Shown here in pieces: positions 7,625-16,224 of a stretch of DNA of 64,000 nucleotides; the first letter of the stretch is position 1, and the number at the start of each line of letters is the position of its first letter. Below the pieces are notes generated by a model. It searched no databases, was not told the origin of the DNA, and saw only the letters and a program-made list of their open reading frames with translations. The DNA comes from Candidatus Methylomirabilota bacterium (GTDB lineage: Bacteria; Methylomirabilota; Methylomirabilia; Methylomirabilales; Methylomirabilaceae): the NCBI GenBank assembly GCA_003104975.1, contig PQAM01000010.1, positions 300,577 through 364,576 on the forward strand, given 5' to 3'. The position numbers and the translations under genes were made by a program.

Positions 7625-8065
7625 GTGAAAGACATGCGGGTATCGGATGTGAAGTCCGGCTTTTTTGGAATGGCGTCTGCGACGATCGCCTCGCTCTGCT
7701 GTCTCCTGCCGCTTGCGGTTATTGTCCTGGGGCTGGGGAGCGGCGCCTTCATGATGACCACCATGCGGTACCGGGCCATCTTTATCCCAGCGGGGATCAT
7801 CGGGGTGGCCATCGGCTGGACCTTTTACCTTCGTGAGCGCAAGCGCTGCAATGCGCTGAGTTGCAGGATGTCAGGTGGACGATTGAACCTGGCGCTCCTC
7901 CTGCTTGCAACCGTTATTGTAGCCGGAGCCGTTGCACTGGATCAACTCCCGAACTTCACCGCCGACCTGTTGATGCGCGCCACATCCGGCACCTCAGATA
8001 CGACGCCAGCGTCTGTTTCCACCGCCGATCACCCGGTCATGGGACACGAAGGAGATATGAAATGA
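7625..8065 (+). CDS. MerT/MerF-like metal-transport membrane protein
   Basis: This 146-residue integral membrane protein has two N-terminal hydrophobic helices: the first carries ASLCCLLPLAV (about 25), the paired-cysteine feature of MerT/MerF, and the second is FIPAGIIGVAIGWTFYL. A cytoplasmic loop CNALSC (about 75-80) then matches the MerT loop cysteine pair, followed by a third helix and a polar tail. MerT-type proteins take Hg(II) or similar ions from periplasmic MerP into the cell. Start GTG at 7625. The stop overlaps the ATG of the MerP-like selenoprotein (8062), which fits a transporter/binding-protein pair. Its cysteines are ordinary TGC/TGT, unlike its partner's. Confidence 0.8.
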   Translation: MKDMRVSDVKSGFFGMASATIASLCCLLPLAVIVLGLGSGAFMMTTMRYRAIFIPAGIIGVAIGWTFYLRERKRCNALSCRMSGGRLNLALLLLATVIVAGAVALDQLPNFTADLLMRATSGTSDTTPASVSTADHPVMGHEGDMK

Positions 8066-8370
8066 GCACACTGCTTCCGTGTAATCGCCGATCTTTCCTC
8101 GTCTGGGGGCTTGGCGTATCGTTCCTCCTCGTTTTGAGGCAAGGACTGGCCGCAGAAACTGCCGTCGTTCACCTGCGAATTGACGGTATGACGTGAGGGG
8201 CCTGACCCCTCGTGGTCAAGAAGGCCCTGGAAGGGCTGAAGGGCGTTACACGCGCCGAGGTAAGTTTCAAGGACAAGCTCGCGCGCGTGACGTATGAACA
8301 GGGCGCCGTGACCATCGAGCAGATGATCGAGGCGGTAAAGCGCGCGGGTTTTGGGGCGACGCCCCAGTAG
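8062..8370 (+). CDS. MerP-like heavy-metal-associated protein with double Sec (UxxU)
   Basis: Reading UGA at 8194-8196 and 8203-8205 as Sec gives 102 residues. A Tat-like or Sec signal (NRRSFLVWGLGVSFLLVLRQ, about 8-27) precedes a full HMA/MerP domain: AVVHLRIDGMT-U-GA-U-PLVVKKALEGLKGV, then EVSFKDKLARVTYE and MIEAVKRAGFGA. In MerP and HMA domains the GMTCxxC cysteines bind Hg(II), Cu(I) or Zn(II); here both are selenocysteines, U45 and U48. The gene overlaps the MerT-like stop by 4 bases. A periplasmic selenol pair would bind soft metals very tightly. The double exact substitution makes chance stop codons very unlikely. Confidence 0.9.
8203..8237 (+). promoter_or_regulatory. Candidate SECIS hairpins, MerP-like gene
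   Basis: For the first UGA, TGACC (8203-8207) pairs with GGTCA (8214-8218) with loop CCTCGT, 11 nt downstream. For the second, GGCCC (8223-8227, one GU pair) faces GGGCT (8233-8237) with loop TGGAA, 22 nt downstream. Both stems are short (5 bp), so they are weaker than those of the neighbouring genes. Confidence 0.4.
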
Positions 8371-8585
8371 ATCCACCTACATCAGGCCAGCTCAAGAAGG
8401 GAGCTGACCAGAGCTCCGACTGCAAGGTCACCGCTTCTGCACGCGGTTTCCCACCCCTGGCCTGATGGAACACCTTGACAACTCGTTGGAGCAGCGGGAG
8501 AATCACTCTACTTCTTGGACGTTTTACGACCCCGCTTTGCAAAGTAGGAAAAGCGATACCCTACAGGTATGGGGAGGACGATACG

Positions 8586-8786
8586 GTGAAGATCGAGATC
8601 GAGCGTGAGAACGACGGTCGCTGGATCGCCGAGGTGCCCGATCTGCCGGGGGTCATGGTCTATGCGGAAACGCGTGAAGATGCGCTCGTTAAAGTTCAAT
8701 CCCTTGCCCTCCGAGTGATCGCTGATCGACTTGACCACGGCGAAACCATTCCGGAACTCCATGAACTCTTCGCGGTCCCTGCATGA
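8586..8786 (+). CDS. hicB: HicB-type antitoxin
   Basis: This 66-residue protein has the HicB fold signature: IEIERENDGRWIAEVPDLPGVMVYAETREDALVKVQSLALRVIADRL. HicB proteins neutralise the HicA RNase and often autorepress. GTG at 8586 is chosen because GGGGAGG at 8571-8577 precedes it; a longer frame upstream lacks homology. The stop overlaps hicA by 4 bases. Gene order (antitoxin first) is one of the two known arrangements. There is no C-terminal DNA-binding domain, so this is the short HicB form. Confidence 0.85.
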   Translation: MKIEIERENDGRWIAEVPDLPGVMVYAETREDALVKVQSLALRVIADRLDHGETIPELHELFAVPA

Positions 8787-8998
8787 CCGAGTGGCCTTCA
8801 GCCAAAGCCCGGCAGGTACTCTCCGCCCTCTTGCGGCTCGGTTGGACCATGAAGCGTGAGGCCAAAGGCTCCCACCACGTGCTCTCTCGCCCAGGCTGGC
8901 CAGATTTTGTCTTCGCATTCCACGATCGGGACGAAATCGGACCGCGCATGCTCAGCCGAATCGCCAAGCGAACCGGATTGAAGCCGGAAGATCTATAG
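8783..8998 (+). CDS. hicA: HicA-type mRNA interferase toxin
   Basis: This 71-residue dsRNA-binding-fold toxin has the HicA motif set: ARQVLSALLRLGWTMKREAKGSHHVLSRPG (about 9-38) containing the GSHH catalytic histidine, then KRTGLKPEDL at the end. HicA cleaves mRNA independently of a ribosome-stalling partner. It is translationally coupled to the upstream hicB-like gene (ATGA-type overlap). It lies between the MerP-like selenoprotein and an interspersed repeat, a typical accessory position. Confidence 0.88.
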   Translation: MTEWPSAKARQVLSALLRLGWTMKREAKGSHHVLSRPGWPDFVFAFHDRDEIGPRMLSRIAKRTGLKPEDL

Positions 8999-9018
8999 AT
9001 CAATAACTGTAATAATAC

Positions 9019-9153
9019 CCGTACCGTCATTCCCGCGGTCCTTAAGCGGGAATCCATTGATTTTACTGGATACCCGCTCCCCGCTTCAAGCCTGCGGGGA
9101 CAAGCTTCGCGGGCATGACGGCTTATATGCGCTAACTTTCGCAATGAAGCACT
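9019..9153. repeat. Interspersed repeat, copy B (inverted relative to copy A)
   Basis: Read on the minus strand it begins AGTGCTTCATTGCGAAAGTT, has CCCGCGAAGC and GGGTATCCAGTAAAA, and ends GGATTCCCGCTTAAGGACC...GCGGGAATGACGG, matching 2151-2262. It carries an extra segment of about 28 bases (GTCCCCGCAGGCTTGAAGC) inside. It separates hicA from the convergent barrel gene. Confidence 0.75.
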
Positions 9154-9170
9154 AGCTTACCGTAACCCTC

Positions 9171-10070
9171 TTAGAACACCCCCCGGAACCCCCAGATCAC
9201 GATCACGTCAGGCTTGAGGCCGAAGGACCGGTCGAGGCCTCGGCTGATGGGGACCTCCACCGCCGCCTCGACCACCCACTGTGGACCAAGAAAATACTGG
9301 AAGCCCGGCGCCAGGAAGAACTCGGTCCCACCGGACTCCGACACGGTAGCACCCCTGACCGCATCCTTCGTCGCCGTAGTCCCCACCAGCTCCAGGCTTA
9401 GGTTAAACTGGGAGAGGTCCCGAATCGGCCAGTCCGGAAAGAGCTGATATTGGACGGCGAGGTTGTAAGAGACCGTATCCCCCGCCTGAAACCCTTGCGC
9501 CTCGCTATTTACCTTGCCCAACGCCCCGAGGTACAGTCCCCACCGCCGGCTAATCGAACCCAGATTGAGCCCCACCAGGCCATCGACCGAGCCTGACCCC
9601 GGCTGCAAGGCAGGCGGAAGCCGCCCCTGGCTATCGCGCCGCCCGCTGTCGCCGGTCGGAAGCTTCAGACCGCCCAACAGCGTGGCCTCGAAGATTCCAT
9701 GAGGCCGGTCCTGCCGGAAGAACCGGTAGAGGCCGAAGAGCCGCATATCCCCGGCTCCCTCAGCGCCACGCCGGCGGCCATCCTCCAGCGTGAGATGTTT
9801 TGAGACATACGGGAAACTCAGCGCCACGTTGAGATCGCGTCGAGGGGAATAGAGCGCCAAGACCGGGGCCTCCCAGATGGTGAGGTGGTTACCTCCTTCA
9901 CTCAGACGGGTGTACACCCCGAGCCCACGCACGGCTGTCCCAAGGGAAAACAGCGTGGTAGGCCCGACACCGACAATCGGATCGGCCAAGCTCGGGTCCG
10001 GCCCTAACACCCAGCACGCAGCAACCAATCCGAGAACGCTGAACCACCGCCCTCTGGTATGGTGCAGCAT
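9171..10070 (-). CDS. Outer-membrane beta-barrel protein (transporter/MetA-phenol-type)
   Basis: This 299-residue exported protein has an N-terminal signal (WFSVLGLVAACWVLG, about 9-23) followed by alternating amphipathic strands ending in aromatic residues and a terminal phenylalanine (VIWGFRGVF), the outer-membrane barrel sorting signal. The pattern (GGLKLPTGDSG, ELVGT, FFLAPGFQYFLGPQWVVEAAVEVPI) matches transporter-family/phenol-MetA-type barrels found next to metal genes. It follows the UxxU protein and P1B ATPase on the same strand and may supply an outer-membrane path. Confidence 0.7.
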   Translation of the reverse strand: MLHHTRGRWFSVLGLVAACWVLGPDPSLADPIVGVGPTTLFSLGTAVRGLGVYTRLSEGGNHLTIWEAPVLALYSPRRDLNVALSFPYVSKHLTLEDGRRRGAEGAGDMRLFGLYRFFRQDRPHGIFEATLLGGLKLPTGDSGRRDSQGRLPPALQPGSGSVDGLVGLNLGSISRRWGLYLGALGKVNSEAQGFQAGDTVSYNLAVQYQLFPDWPIRDLSQFNLSLELVGTTATKDAVRGATVSESGGTEFFLAPGFQYFLGPQWVVEAAVEVPISRGLDRSFGLKPDVIVIWGFRGVF

Positions 10071-10114
10071 TTGAACCCCTTACCTCTCTTTCCGTTTTCC
10101 GTTTGCCGTTTCTG

Positions 10115-10624
10115 CTATGGGACCTCAAACCGCTCAACCTGGGCCCTGTTCTTCTCCTGCGGGATCATCCCGACGATAGCTACGCGCTTGCCGTCCTGCC
10201 CAGTGGCCTTCCGCAGCGCCTCGAGCTGCTCATCGGCCACAAGCGCGATAAGCTGATCCGTTCCCTCGACCTTGAAGAAGGAAGTGCCGTCTCTGGTGGT
10301 GAGCCGGCCTATTGCCTCGAACCGGATCCAGGTCGGTGTAAACCCTGCATCCACAACGAGCTGCCTGAGCCTCTCCACCTCGACTGGCTGGCCTTCCTTC
10401 AGCTTCATTTCTGCCTGCGCCAACTTCAGGCTGACCTTTACCGTGTCCACGCCATCCAGGCGTGTGAGGGCCTTTCGGACCCCATAGGCTCAGGTGGCTC
10501 AGACCATCCCGTCGACACCCATCTGAACCTGCCTGATCTCGGCCAAGGCCAACGCGGGACACGCTAAGGCCAGGACCACAGCCAATCCGATCACAGCGGA
10601 GACCTGCGTTATTCGCTTTCCCAT
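10115..10624 (-). CDS. Periplasmic heavy-metal-associated protein with double Sec (UxxU) and extra C-terminal domain
   Basis: With UGA at 10499-10501 and 10490-10492 read as Sec this is 169 residues. The signal peptide ends in LALACPALALAE. The HMA domain is QVQMGVDGMV-U-AT-U-AYGVRKALTRLDGV (U42, U45), then KVSLKLAQAEMKLKEGQ and LVVDAGFTP. A second region (about 100-169, IRFEAIGRLTTRDGTSFFKVEG... KRVAIVGMIPQEKNRAQVERFEV) looks like a small beta-barrel. It differs from the MerP-like protein at 8062, so UxxU arose or spread more than once. The ribosome-binding site AAGGAGGAG precedes ATG 10624. It is in the merR-P1B ATPase operon and could hand metal to or from the ATPase. Confidence 0.88.
10468..10483 (-). 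promoter_or_regulatory. Candidate SECIS hairpin, UxxU/OB-type gene
   Basis: On the minus strand GGG-(bulged U)-CC pairs with GG-CCC around a GAAA loop. The loop begins 14 nt after the second UGA. A bulged U in the upper stem is also a feature of the E. coli formate dehydrogenase element. The stem is only 5 bp. Confidence 0.4.
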
Positions 10625-10639
10625 ACCGCTCCTCCTTTC

Positions 10640-13093
10640 TTAAGCCTCTACGCTGGAAGACATCTGCGAGTGCTGCCCGACCCCCTTGATGGCCTCGAAG
10701 AAGTAGGCGCCGCGGCCCCACAGGGAATTGATGAAGATCGACGTCACGCTGGCCGCCATGGCCACCATGCCCCAGATGGGGTAGATCAATCCTGTCGCGG
10801 CGGCCGGAATCCCGACACCGTTGAACAGGAAGGCCAGGCAGACGTTTTGCACCATCTTTCGGTAGCTGTACCGGCTGACCTCGTAGGCGTCGAGCACAGC
10901 GCCCAGCCGCTGGTTGAGGATGATCACATCGGCGGATTCGATGGCGATGTCCGCTCCGCTGCCGAAGGCGATGCCGACCTCGGCCTGCATGAGCGCCGGT
11001 GCATCGTTGATGCCGTCGCCCACCATGGCCGTACGACCGCCCTCCTGAAGCGTGCGGATCATCGCCGCCTTCTCGGCCGGTAGCACCCGCGCATGCACGT
11101 CGGCGATGCCGGCGGCGCGGGCGAAATAACGCGCCGCCTCCTCGTTGTCGCCGGTGATCAAGCTTGTTCCGATGCCGAGCGCATGCAGGCGGCGCACCGT
11201 CTCCACTGCGTCGGGCCGCAGACCGTCGCCGAGCGCCAGCAGGCCCGGCAGTTCGTCTCCCCGCGCCACGCCGATCACGGTCAGGCCTTGCGCTTCGATT
11301 GCCTTGATGCGCCGTTCCTGTGGCTGGAGATTGACGGCTTGGCTCGCGAGAAAACCAGGGCTGCCGACCAGCACCCGCGAATGGTTAAGACGCGCCCGGA
11401 CGCCTTGACCCGCCACGGCTTCAAATTCCTGTACCTCCGGTAGCGCGATATGCCGTTTGGTTGCCTCGTCCACCACGGCGCGGGCGAGCGGATGTTCAGA
11501 CCCGACCTCGACGGCTCCAGCCAGCGCCAGCAGTTCGTCTTCCGGGCAGGCCAGTGGAACGATCGTCCGTAACGCAGGACGACCCTCGGTCAGCGTACCC
11601 GTCTTATCGAAGACTACGCGCTGCACGCGTCGCAGGGCTTGAAATGCCTCACCGGTGCGCATCAGCACACCGCGTTCGGCCGCCTGGCCTGCGCCTCGCA
11701 CGATCGACAGCGGCGCCGAGATCCCCACCGCGCAGGGATAGCCCATGACTAGCACACTCAGGCCGGCGAACATCGCCCGACGCAGATCGGGCGCGGCCCC
11801 GACGACCAGCGGGCCGAGCGCCCAGACGAGGGTCGCGCCGGCCGCAGTGAGCAGCACCACCGGGGTGTAGACGCGCAGCACGCGGTCCACAAGGTGCAGC
11901 AGGCCTGGTTTCAGCGCCCGCGCGTCTTCGACACTGCGGATCACCTGTCGGAGGAAACTCTCCTCACCCACAGCCGTCACCCGCACCAGTAACGTGCCGC
12001 GACCGTTGAGGGAACCGCTCACCGTCCGGTCGCCCGGGCGCTTCTCCACGGGGAGCGGCTCGCCGGTGACGAGGGATTCGTCCACATCCGATTCACCCGA
12101 CTCGACCTGACCGTCCACCGGGACCCGCCCGCCCGGCCGAATGCGGACCACGTCCCCGACGCGCACCGCTTCGAGCGGCACTTCTTGCTCCGTACCATCC
12201 TTGACGATAGAGGCCACGTCAGGCTCCAGGTCCAGCAGCTTCTTGACCGCCTGCGAACTGCGGGTTTTCACGATCAGCGATAGCCATTCTGAGAAGATGT
12301 GATAGGCCAGAACCATCACTGCCACTGAGAAAAACGCGGTCGTCGGATAATCCGGCAGGTCGAAGGCCAAGCCGACTACACCGCCGGTCAGTCCTGCGAA
12401 TGCCCCGGCCTCGACGAGCACGTGCTGGTTCAGGATGCCGCGCCGCAGCGCCATGAGGCCCATGTGCGCAATATGCCCGCCCACGCCGAAGATGACGCTC
12501 AGGGCGAGCGCGCCGGCAAGCCACGGCGTGGCGCCGCCGAACGCGCCGCGCAACTGCAGAGCGTACGTACCTGCCCCAAACGCGGCGAGCAAGACCGAGC
12601 CGGCCAGCGCCCACCACGCGCCGTAGCTCCGCAGGACTACGAAGGAAAAGGCCACCATGCTTGCGATGGAAAACGCGCAGAGCGCAAACCACGGGCTGTC
12701 GAGCGGGTACCCGGCCAACCCCATCGCGGTGATGCTCATGGCCAGCGCGGCGAGGAACCGCTCGCGCTCGCGCACCAGCGCCCGCTCTTCTTCCTCAAAC
12801 GCACGCAGCTTGCGCGGATCGGAGATGGTGTAGCCGATCTCCTTAAGCGTCTGCAGCAGCTCCTCGGCCCGCGCACGCGCGGGGTCGTACTCGATCAGTG
12901 CTTGTTCATGGGTCAGGCTCACCGCGACCTTGTCCACGCCGGTCTGCTTGCCCAGTGCCCGCTCGATGGTGCCGGTACACAACGAACAGTGCAGCCCGCC
13001 AATGTGGGCGCGGATTCGCCGCCGGCCTGGTCGTTTCGAAGGCTCGTCGCTCCAAAAGCGCTCGGTAGATTCAATGGTCGTTTCCATGCTCAT
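10640..13093 (-). CDS. P1B-type heavy-metal-transporting ATPase with YPC motif
   Basis: This ATPase of about 817 residues has an N-terminal HMA domain with a normal CxxC (GGLHCSLC, C36/C39) and paired membrane helices. The A-domain carries [10 protein letters not shown]. The phosphorylation site DKTGTLTEG (D496), [10 protein letters not shown] and the hinge [12 protein letters not shown] follow. The intramembrane metal motif, usually CPC or SPC, reads [11 protein letters not shown] (Y452-P-C), so one canonical cysteine is replaced by tyrosine (TAT, not UGA). The substrate is therefore uncertain. GGAGG precedes ATG 13093. It follows merR by 11 bases and is probably induced through that regulator. 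Confidence 0.9.
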   Translation of the reverse strand: MSMETTIESTERFWSDEPSKRPGRRRIRAHIGGLHCSLCTGTIERALGKQTGVDKVAVSLTHEQALIEYDPARARAEELLQTLKEIGYTISDPRKLRAFEEEERALVRERERFLAALAMSITAMGLAGYPLDSPWFALCAFSIASMVAFSFVVLRSYGAWWALAGSVLLAAFGAGTYALQLRGAFGGATPWLAGALALSVIFGVGGHIAHMGLMALRRGILNQHVLVEAGAFAGLTGGVVGLAFDLPDYPTTAFFSVAVMVLAYHIFSEWLSLIVKTRSSQAVKKLLDLEPDVASIVKDGTEQEVPLEAVRVGDVVRIRPGGRVPVDGQVESGESDVDESLVTGEPLPVEKRPGDRTVSGSLNGRGTLLVRVTAVGEESFLRQVIRSVEDARALKPGLLHLVDRVLRVYTPVVLLTAAGATLVWALGPLVVGAAPDLRRAMFAGLSVLVMGYPCAVGISAPLSIVRGAGQAAERGVLMRTGEAFQALRRVQRVVFDKTGTLTEGRPALRTIVPLACPEDELLALAGAVEVGSEHPLARAVVDEATKRHIALPEVQEFEAVAGQGVRARLNHSRVLVGSPGFLASQAVNLQPQERRIKAIEAQGLTVIGVARGDELPGLLALGDGLRPDAVETVRRLHALGIGTSLITGDNEEAARYFARAAGIADVHARVLPAEKAAMIRTLQEGGRTAMVGDGINDAPALMQAEVGIAFGSGADIAIESADVIILNQRLGAVLDAYEVSRYSYRKMVQNVCLAFLFNGVGIPAAATGLIYPIWGMVAMAASVTSIFINSLWGRGAYFFEAIKGVGQHSQMSSSVEA

Positions 13094-13104
13094 GTGTGCC
13101 TCCC

Positions 13105-13518
13105 TTACGTATTTCTCCCCTCCGATGCGAGGGCCTCCAGGATCGGGCACTCGCTGGTGGGGCCGCGTCCGCGACAGGCGGCAGCCAACTTCATCAGCGC
13201 CGTCTTCATCTGTTCCAGGTCGCGAACTTTCGCGTCGATATCGGCGACTTTGGCCTCTGCCCGTCTTTTGATGTCCGCGCTCGTTGTCTCGGGTTCGATG
13301 CGCAGAGCGAGCAGATCGCCTATCTCCTTCAACGAGAAGCCCAACTCCTGGGCGCGCCTGATGAACCGGATCCGCTCGACGGCCTCGAGGGGATATTCAC
13401 GATATCCGGATTCGCGTCGGGGCGGTTCGGTCATGAGCCCTCGCCGCTCGTAGTAGCGAATCGTCTCAACATTCACGTGGGCTTGCTTCGCCAACTGCCC
13501 GATCGTCAATGTCTGCAT
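13105..13518 (-). CDS. MerR-family metal-responsive regulator
   Basis: This 137-residue protein has the MerR winged helix (about 3-70: [24 protein letters not shown]), a long coiled-coil dimerisation helix, and a C-terminal metal loop [10 protein letters not shown] followed by PILEAL. The C-x8-C spacing matches Cys117/Cys126 of mercury-type MerR. However, the position of Cys82 (usually GTHCEE) reads ETTSAD, so the third thiolate is missing, which argues against the classical trigonal Hg(II) site. It is transcribed from an operator-promoter of mer type (13541-13572) and leads the operon with the P1B ATPase. Confidence 0.9.
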   Translation of the reverse strand: MQTLTIGQLAKQAHVNVETIRYYERRGLMTEPPRRESGYREYPLEAVERIRFIRRAQELGFSLKEIGDLLALRIEPETTSADIKRRAEAKVADIDAKVRDLEQMKTALMKLAAACRGRGPTSECPILEALASEGRNT

Positions 13519-13540
13519 CTTCTCACCTTAACTCACTTAT

Positions 13541-13572
13541 AACATAGACCCTGTACCTAGGTACGGAGTCAA
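13541..13572 (-). promoter_or_regulatory. MerR-type promoter with palindromic operator
   Basis: On the minus strand TTGACT (13572-13567) is followed after 20 bases by TATGTT (13546-13541). The over-long spacer contains the perfect palindrome GTACCTAGGTAC (13553-13564) inside CCGTACCTAGGTACAGG, closely like the mer operator CCGTACATGAGTACGG. MerR proteins untwist such 19-20 bp spacers. It sits 23 bases before merR, so the operon is autoregulated. Confidence 0.85.
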
Positions 13573-13656
13573 GGGGTGCGGAGAACTTTTTATGGATCTC
13601 CGATTTGCACTGAACTCAGAAAGACTATTAACCAGGCAGGAATGTGCCCTAGGACC

Positions 13657-14766
13657 TTACGGTTGGAAGTGCGAAGGGAGGTGTGGTGAAGCACGCCAGA
13701 GACGGGTCTGCGAATAGAAGCCTTTCCACGCAAACCAGAAGGCCCTGGTGGCCGGAAGCTGACGCAGCCGACTGCCGGTGAGCTGGCCCTTGATGGCCGT
13801 ACCGGTGAGCACCTGCCACGTCGAACCGGTCTGCCGGTCTTCCATCACCAGGTCGCCATCCGCCTCGCGCAGATTCGCAAACTCCAGGACCCGCTCCCCC
13901 ACCCGCCTCGAGAAGGCCACTGCCGTCGCCTCTTTTGCCGAGAAGGCCACCAGGATCGGTTCGCCGTTCACCATATCCTGCACGAGTGGCTGGCGGTTCA
14001 GATCGCGATAGGGATAGGCGACTCGCGTGTCGCCCAGACTCAATCCCAGGACGAACTCCTTTCCAGGAAGCACAGCGTCCGGATTCCTGGTTCCGAAGAT
14101 CCCCAGCTTCTCCTGGTCTTCGAAGTAGCGCCTGTAGGCATTATGGGTTCCCTCGACCCCGAAGGCGCTCTGCTTCGAGAGGACGAGGGTATCAGGATGG
14201 AGTCGTCTCCACTGCTTCCAGGTGGTGTGGGAGGCCGGATAGGGTGTCAAGGTCTGCCCTTTCAGCGGCCCGACAATGGCACCTCCTGTGACGTGGCTCC
14301 AGAGGCTGCCGGTCTCGCGATCATACATGACCAAGGCGTCCCTCCAGAGCTGTCCGCTGACCCCGAAGATGATCGGCGCGCCCTGGTGCGTCGGCCGGAC
14401 ATACACGATGCCCGTAAAGCAGAGGGGTCACCAGGTCACGGCAATCGGCAGGCTCCCGAGCTGGTCGTTCACAATCTCATGGTGGTTGAGTTGCCAGAGT
14501 GAGTAGGCCTTGGCGACCTTCCCATCGGTCACAGCCAGAATCGGCTCTTCCGGCTGCATGACCCGATCGCCCTCGGTAGCGGAGACGAACGTGGGATGAT
14601 CGATGGCGGGGATCGCGTCTTTCGGCAGGACGGTCATGATGGGTGCGCCGTCCACGGTCCCAGTAAAAGGCCCCGCCCTCTCCGCCAGGGCCGAATCTGA
14701 ACCCCACATCGAGGTCGCGAAGGCCACTAAGCCCACGAAAAGCCAATACCACGTTCTCCTCAACAT
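13657..14766 (-). CDS. DUF3179 selenoprotein
   Basis: Reading UGA at 14428-14430 as Sec joins two frames into 369 residues. An N-terminal signal anchor (WYWLFVGLVAFATSMWG) leads into the DUF3179 domain: DHPTFVSATEGDRVMQPEEPILAV, NHHEIVNDQLG, then SLPIAVTW-U-PLCFTGIVY, GVSGQLWRDALVMYDRETGSLWSHVTGGAIVGPLKG and HPDTLVLSK. Family members carry a CPLC pair at this point, so the Sec (U113) replaces the first cysteine. The biochemical role of DUF3179 is unknown; the paired thiols suggest redox or metal binding in the periplasm. A 7-bp hairpin lies 13 nt downstream of the UGA. Downstream neighbours are the metal operon genes. Confidence 0.88.
14396..14414 (-). promoter_or_regulatory. Candidate SECIS hairpin, DUF3179 gene
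   Basis: On the minus strand CGGGCAT pairs with ATGTCCG (one GU pair) around the loop CGTGT. The loop starts 21 nt after the UGA at 14430-14428. The position and loop G-U bases match the other candidates in the island. Confidence 0.6.
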
Positions 14767-14805
14767 CTCATCCTCCCACCCGATGGGCCGTTTCCATATC
14801 CATTC

Positions 14806-16224
14806 TCAGCCAAGACGCATAAGCAATTGAAGGAACCCCTTGAGCGGCCCGCTGGAGAGCTTTTCCCGGTAGTACTGATCAGCCGCCCGGCGCACGCCCT
14901 CGACGAGGGTAGGGTAGGCATGGATGGTCTGTGCAAGTGCGCCGACCGGGAGCCCCTTCCGCATCGCGAGGATTACCTCCTGAATGAGATCACCGGCCTG
15001 AGGGCCCAAGATATGGGCTCCCACGATCTTGCCTTTCGGCGTACACACGAGCTTGGTCAAGCCCATCGCCTCGCCATCACAGAGGGCCCGGTCCAGGTCG
15101 CCAAAGCGATAACGATAGACCTTCACATTTCCGAACTGCTCCCTGGCTTCGGCCTCGGTCAAGCCCACCCTGGCCACCTCGGGATCGGTGAAGGTGCACC
15201 AGGGGACGGCCGAGTAGTCCGCCCTGCTTTTGAAGGGGAACAGCGCATTGCGGACGACCAGACGGGCCTGGTACTCGGCTACATGAGTAAAGAGGAGCTT
15301 CCCCGTGATGTCGCCACAGGCCCAGATGTTCCGAGCGCGGGTCCGTAACGTCTCGTCCACCATGATCCCCTTACTGTTATAGCTCACCCCTGCCGCCTCG
15401 AGGTTCAGTTCCTCCACATTCGGCCGCCTGCCAGTCGCCAGGAAGATCTCCTCGGCCCTGAAGGTCACTGATGCACCTGTGCATTCTCCATGGACTAGTT
15501 TCTCGGTCCCGGATTGCTCCACTCGAAAGGCCTTGGTGCAGGTGTGGATGTCGATCCCCTCGGCCCGCAGGATCGCCTCCAGCGCCTGGGCGACCTCTTG
15601 ATCTTCTCGGGGCAGGATCTGCCCCACCACCTCTAAGACTGTTACCCGGACGCCGAAGCGGGCGAAGAGCTGGGCGAACTCGATCCCGATAGGCCCTGCC
15701 CCCAGGATGACGACCGATCGAGGGAGATGCGAAAGCGTCAATGCGCCGACGTGGTCGAGGAAGCCCACCTCCGCCAGGCCCTCAATCGGAGGCACAGCGG
15801 TCCTTGAGCCGGTGGCGATGACCACCTTCTTGGCGGCAATCGGCTCCCCGCCAACCTTGAGCTCTGTAGGGGAGAGGAAGCTCGCTTGGTCGGAAAAGAG
15901 CGTGACGCCGAGCCCCTTAAATCGCTCCGGGGAGTCGTGCTTTCCTACCTGCGCTTGCACCTGTCGCATCCGGTCCATCACTTTTACAAAATCGAAAGAG
16001 ACCTCGGGCGGATTCAGACCAAAATCGGCTGCCCGGCGCATCAGGTGCAGGACTTTCGCGGAGCGGATCAGGGCCTTGGAGGGGACACAGCCCGTGTGCA
16101 GGCACTCTCCCCCAAGCCGGTCGCGCTCGATGAGGGCGACCTTGGCGCCGAGGGACGCAGCGCCGGCAGACGTCACAAGCCCCGCCGTGCCGCCGCCGAT
16201 CACGGCGAGATCGAAGGTGTCCAT
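14806..16224 (-). CDS. FAD-dependent pyridine nucleotide-disulfide oxidoreductase (MerA-like core)
   Basis: This 472-residue flavoprotein has the N-terminal FAD site VIGGGTAGLVTSAGA (8-22) and the redox-active disulfide GGECLHTGCVPSKAL (C41/C46). An NAD(P) site VVILGAGPIGIEFAQ (about 170-185) and a C-terminal dimerisation domain with IHAYPTLVEG (catalytic histidine region) complete it. It lacks both the N-terminal HMA domain and the C-terminal vicinal cysteines of mercuric reductase, so mercuric reduction is not established; a dihydrolipoamide- or selenide-type disulfide reductase is possible. It overlaps the glycosyltransferase gene (ATGA) and lies near a TVP38 protein, a pairing common in genomes. 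Confidence 0.85.
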   Translation of the reverse strand: MDTFDLAVIGGGTAGLVTSAGAASLGAKVALIERDRLGGECLHTGCVPSKALIRSAKVLHLMRRAADFGLNPPEVSFDFVKVMDRMRQVQAQVGKHDSPERFKGLGVTLFSDQASFLSPTELKVGGEPIAAKKVVIATGSRTAVPPIEGLAEVGFLDHVGALTLSHLPRSVVILGAGPIGIEFAQLFARFGVRVTVLEVVGQILPREDQEVAQALEAILRAEGIDIHTCTKAFRVEQSGTEKLVHGECTGASVTFRAEEIFLATGRRPNVEELNLEAAGVSYNSKGIMVDETLRTRARNIWACGDITGKLLFTHVAEYQARLVVRNALFPFKSRADYSAVPWCTFTDPEVARVGLTEAEAREQFGNVKVYRYRFGDLDRALCDGEAMGLTKLVCTPKGKIVGAHILGPQAGDLIQEVILAMRKGLPVGALAQTIHAYPTLVEGVRRAADQYYREKLSSGPLKGFLQLLMRLG

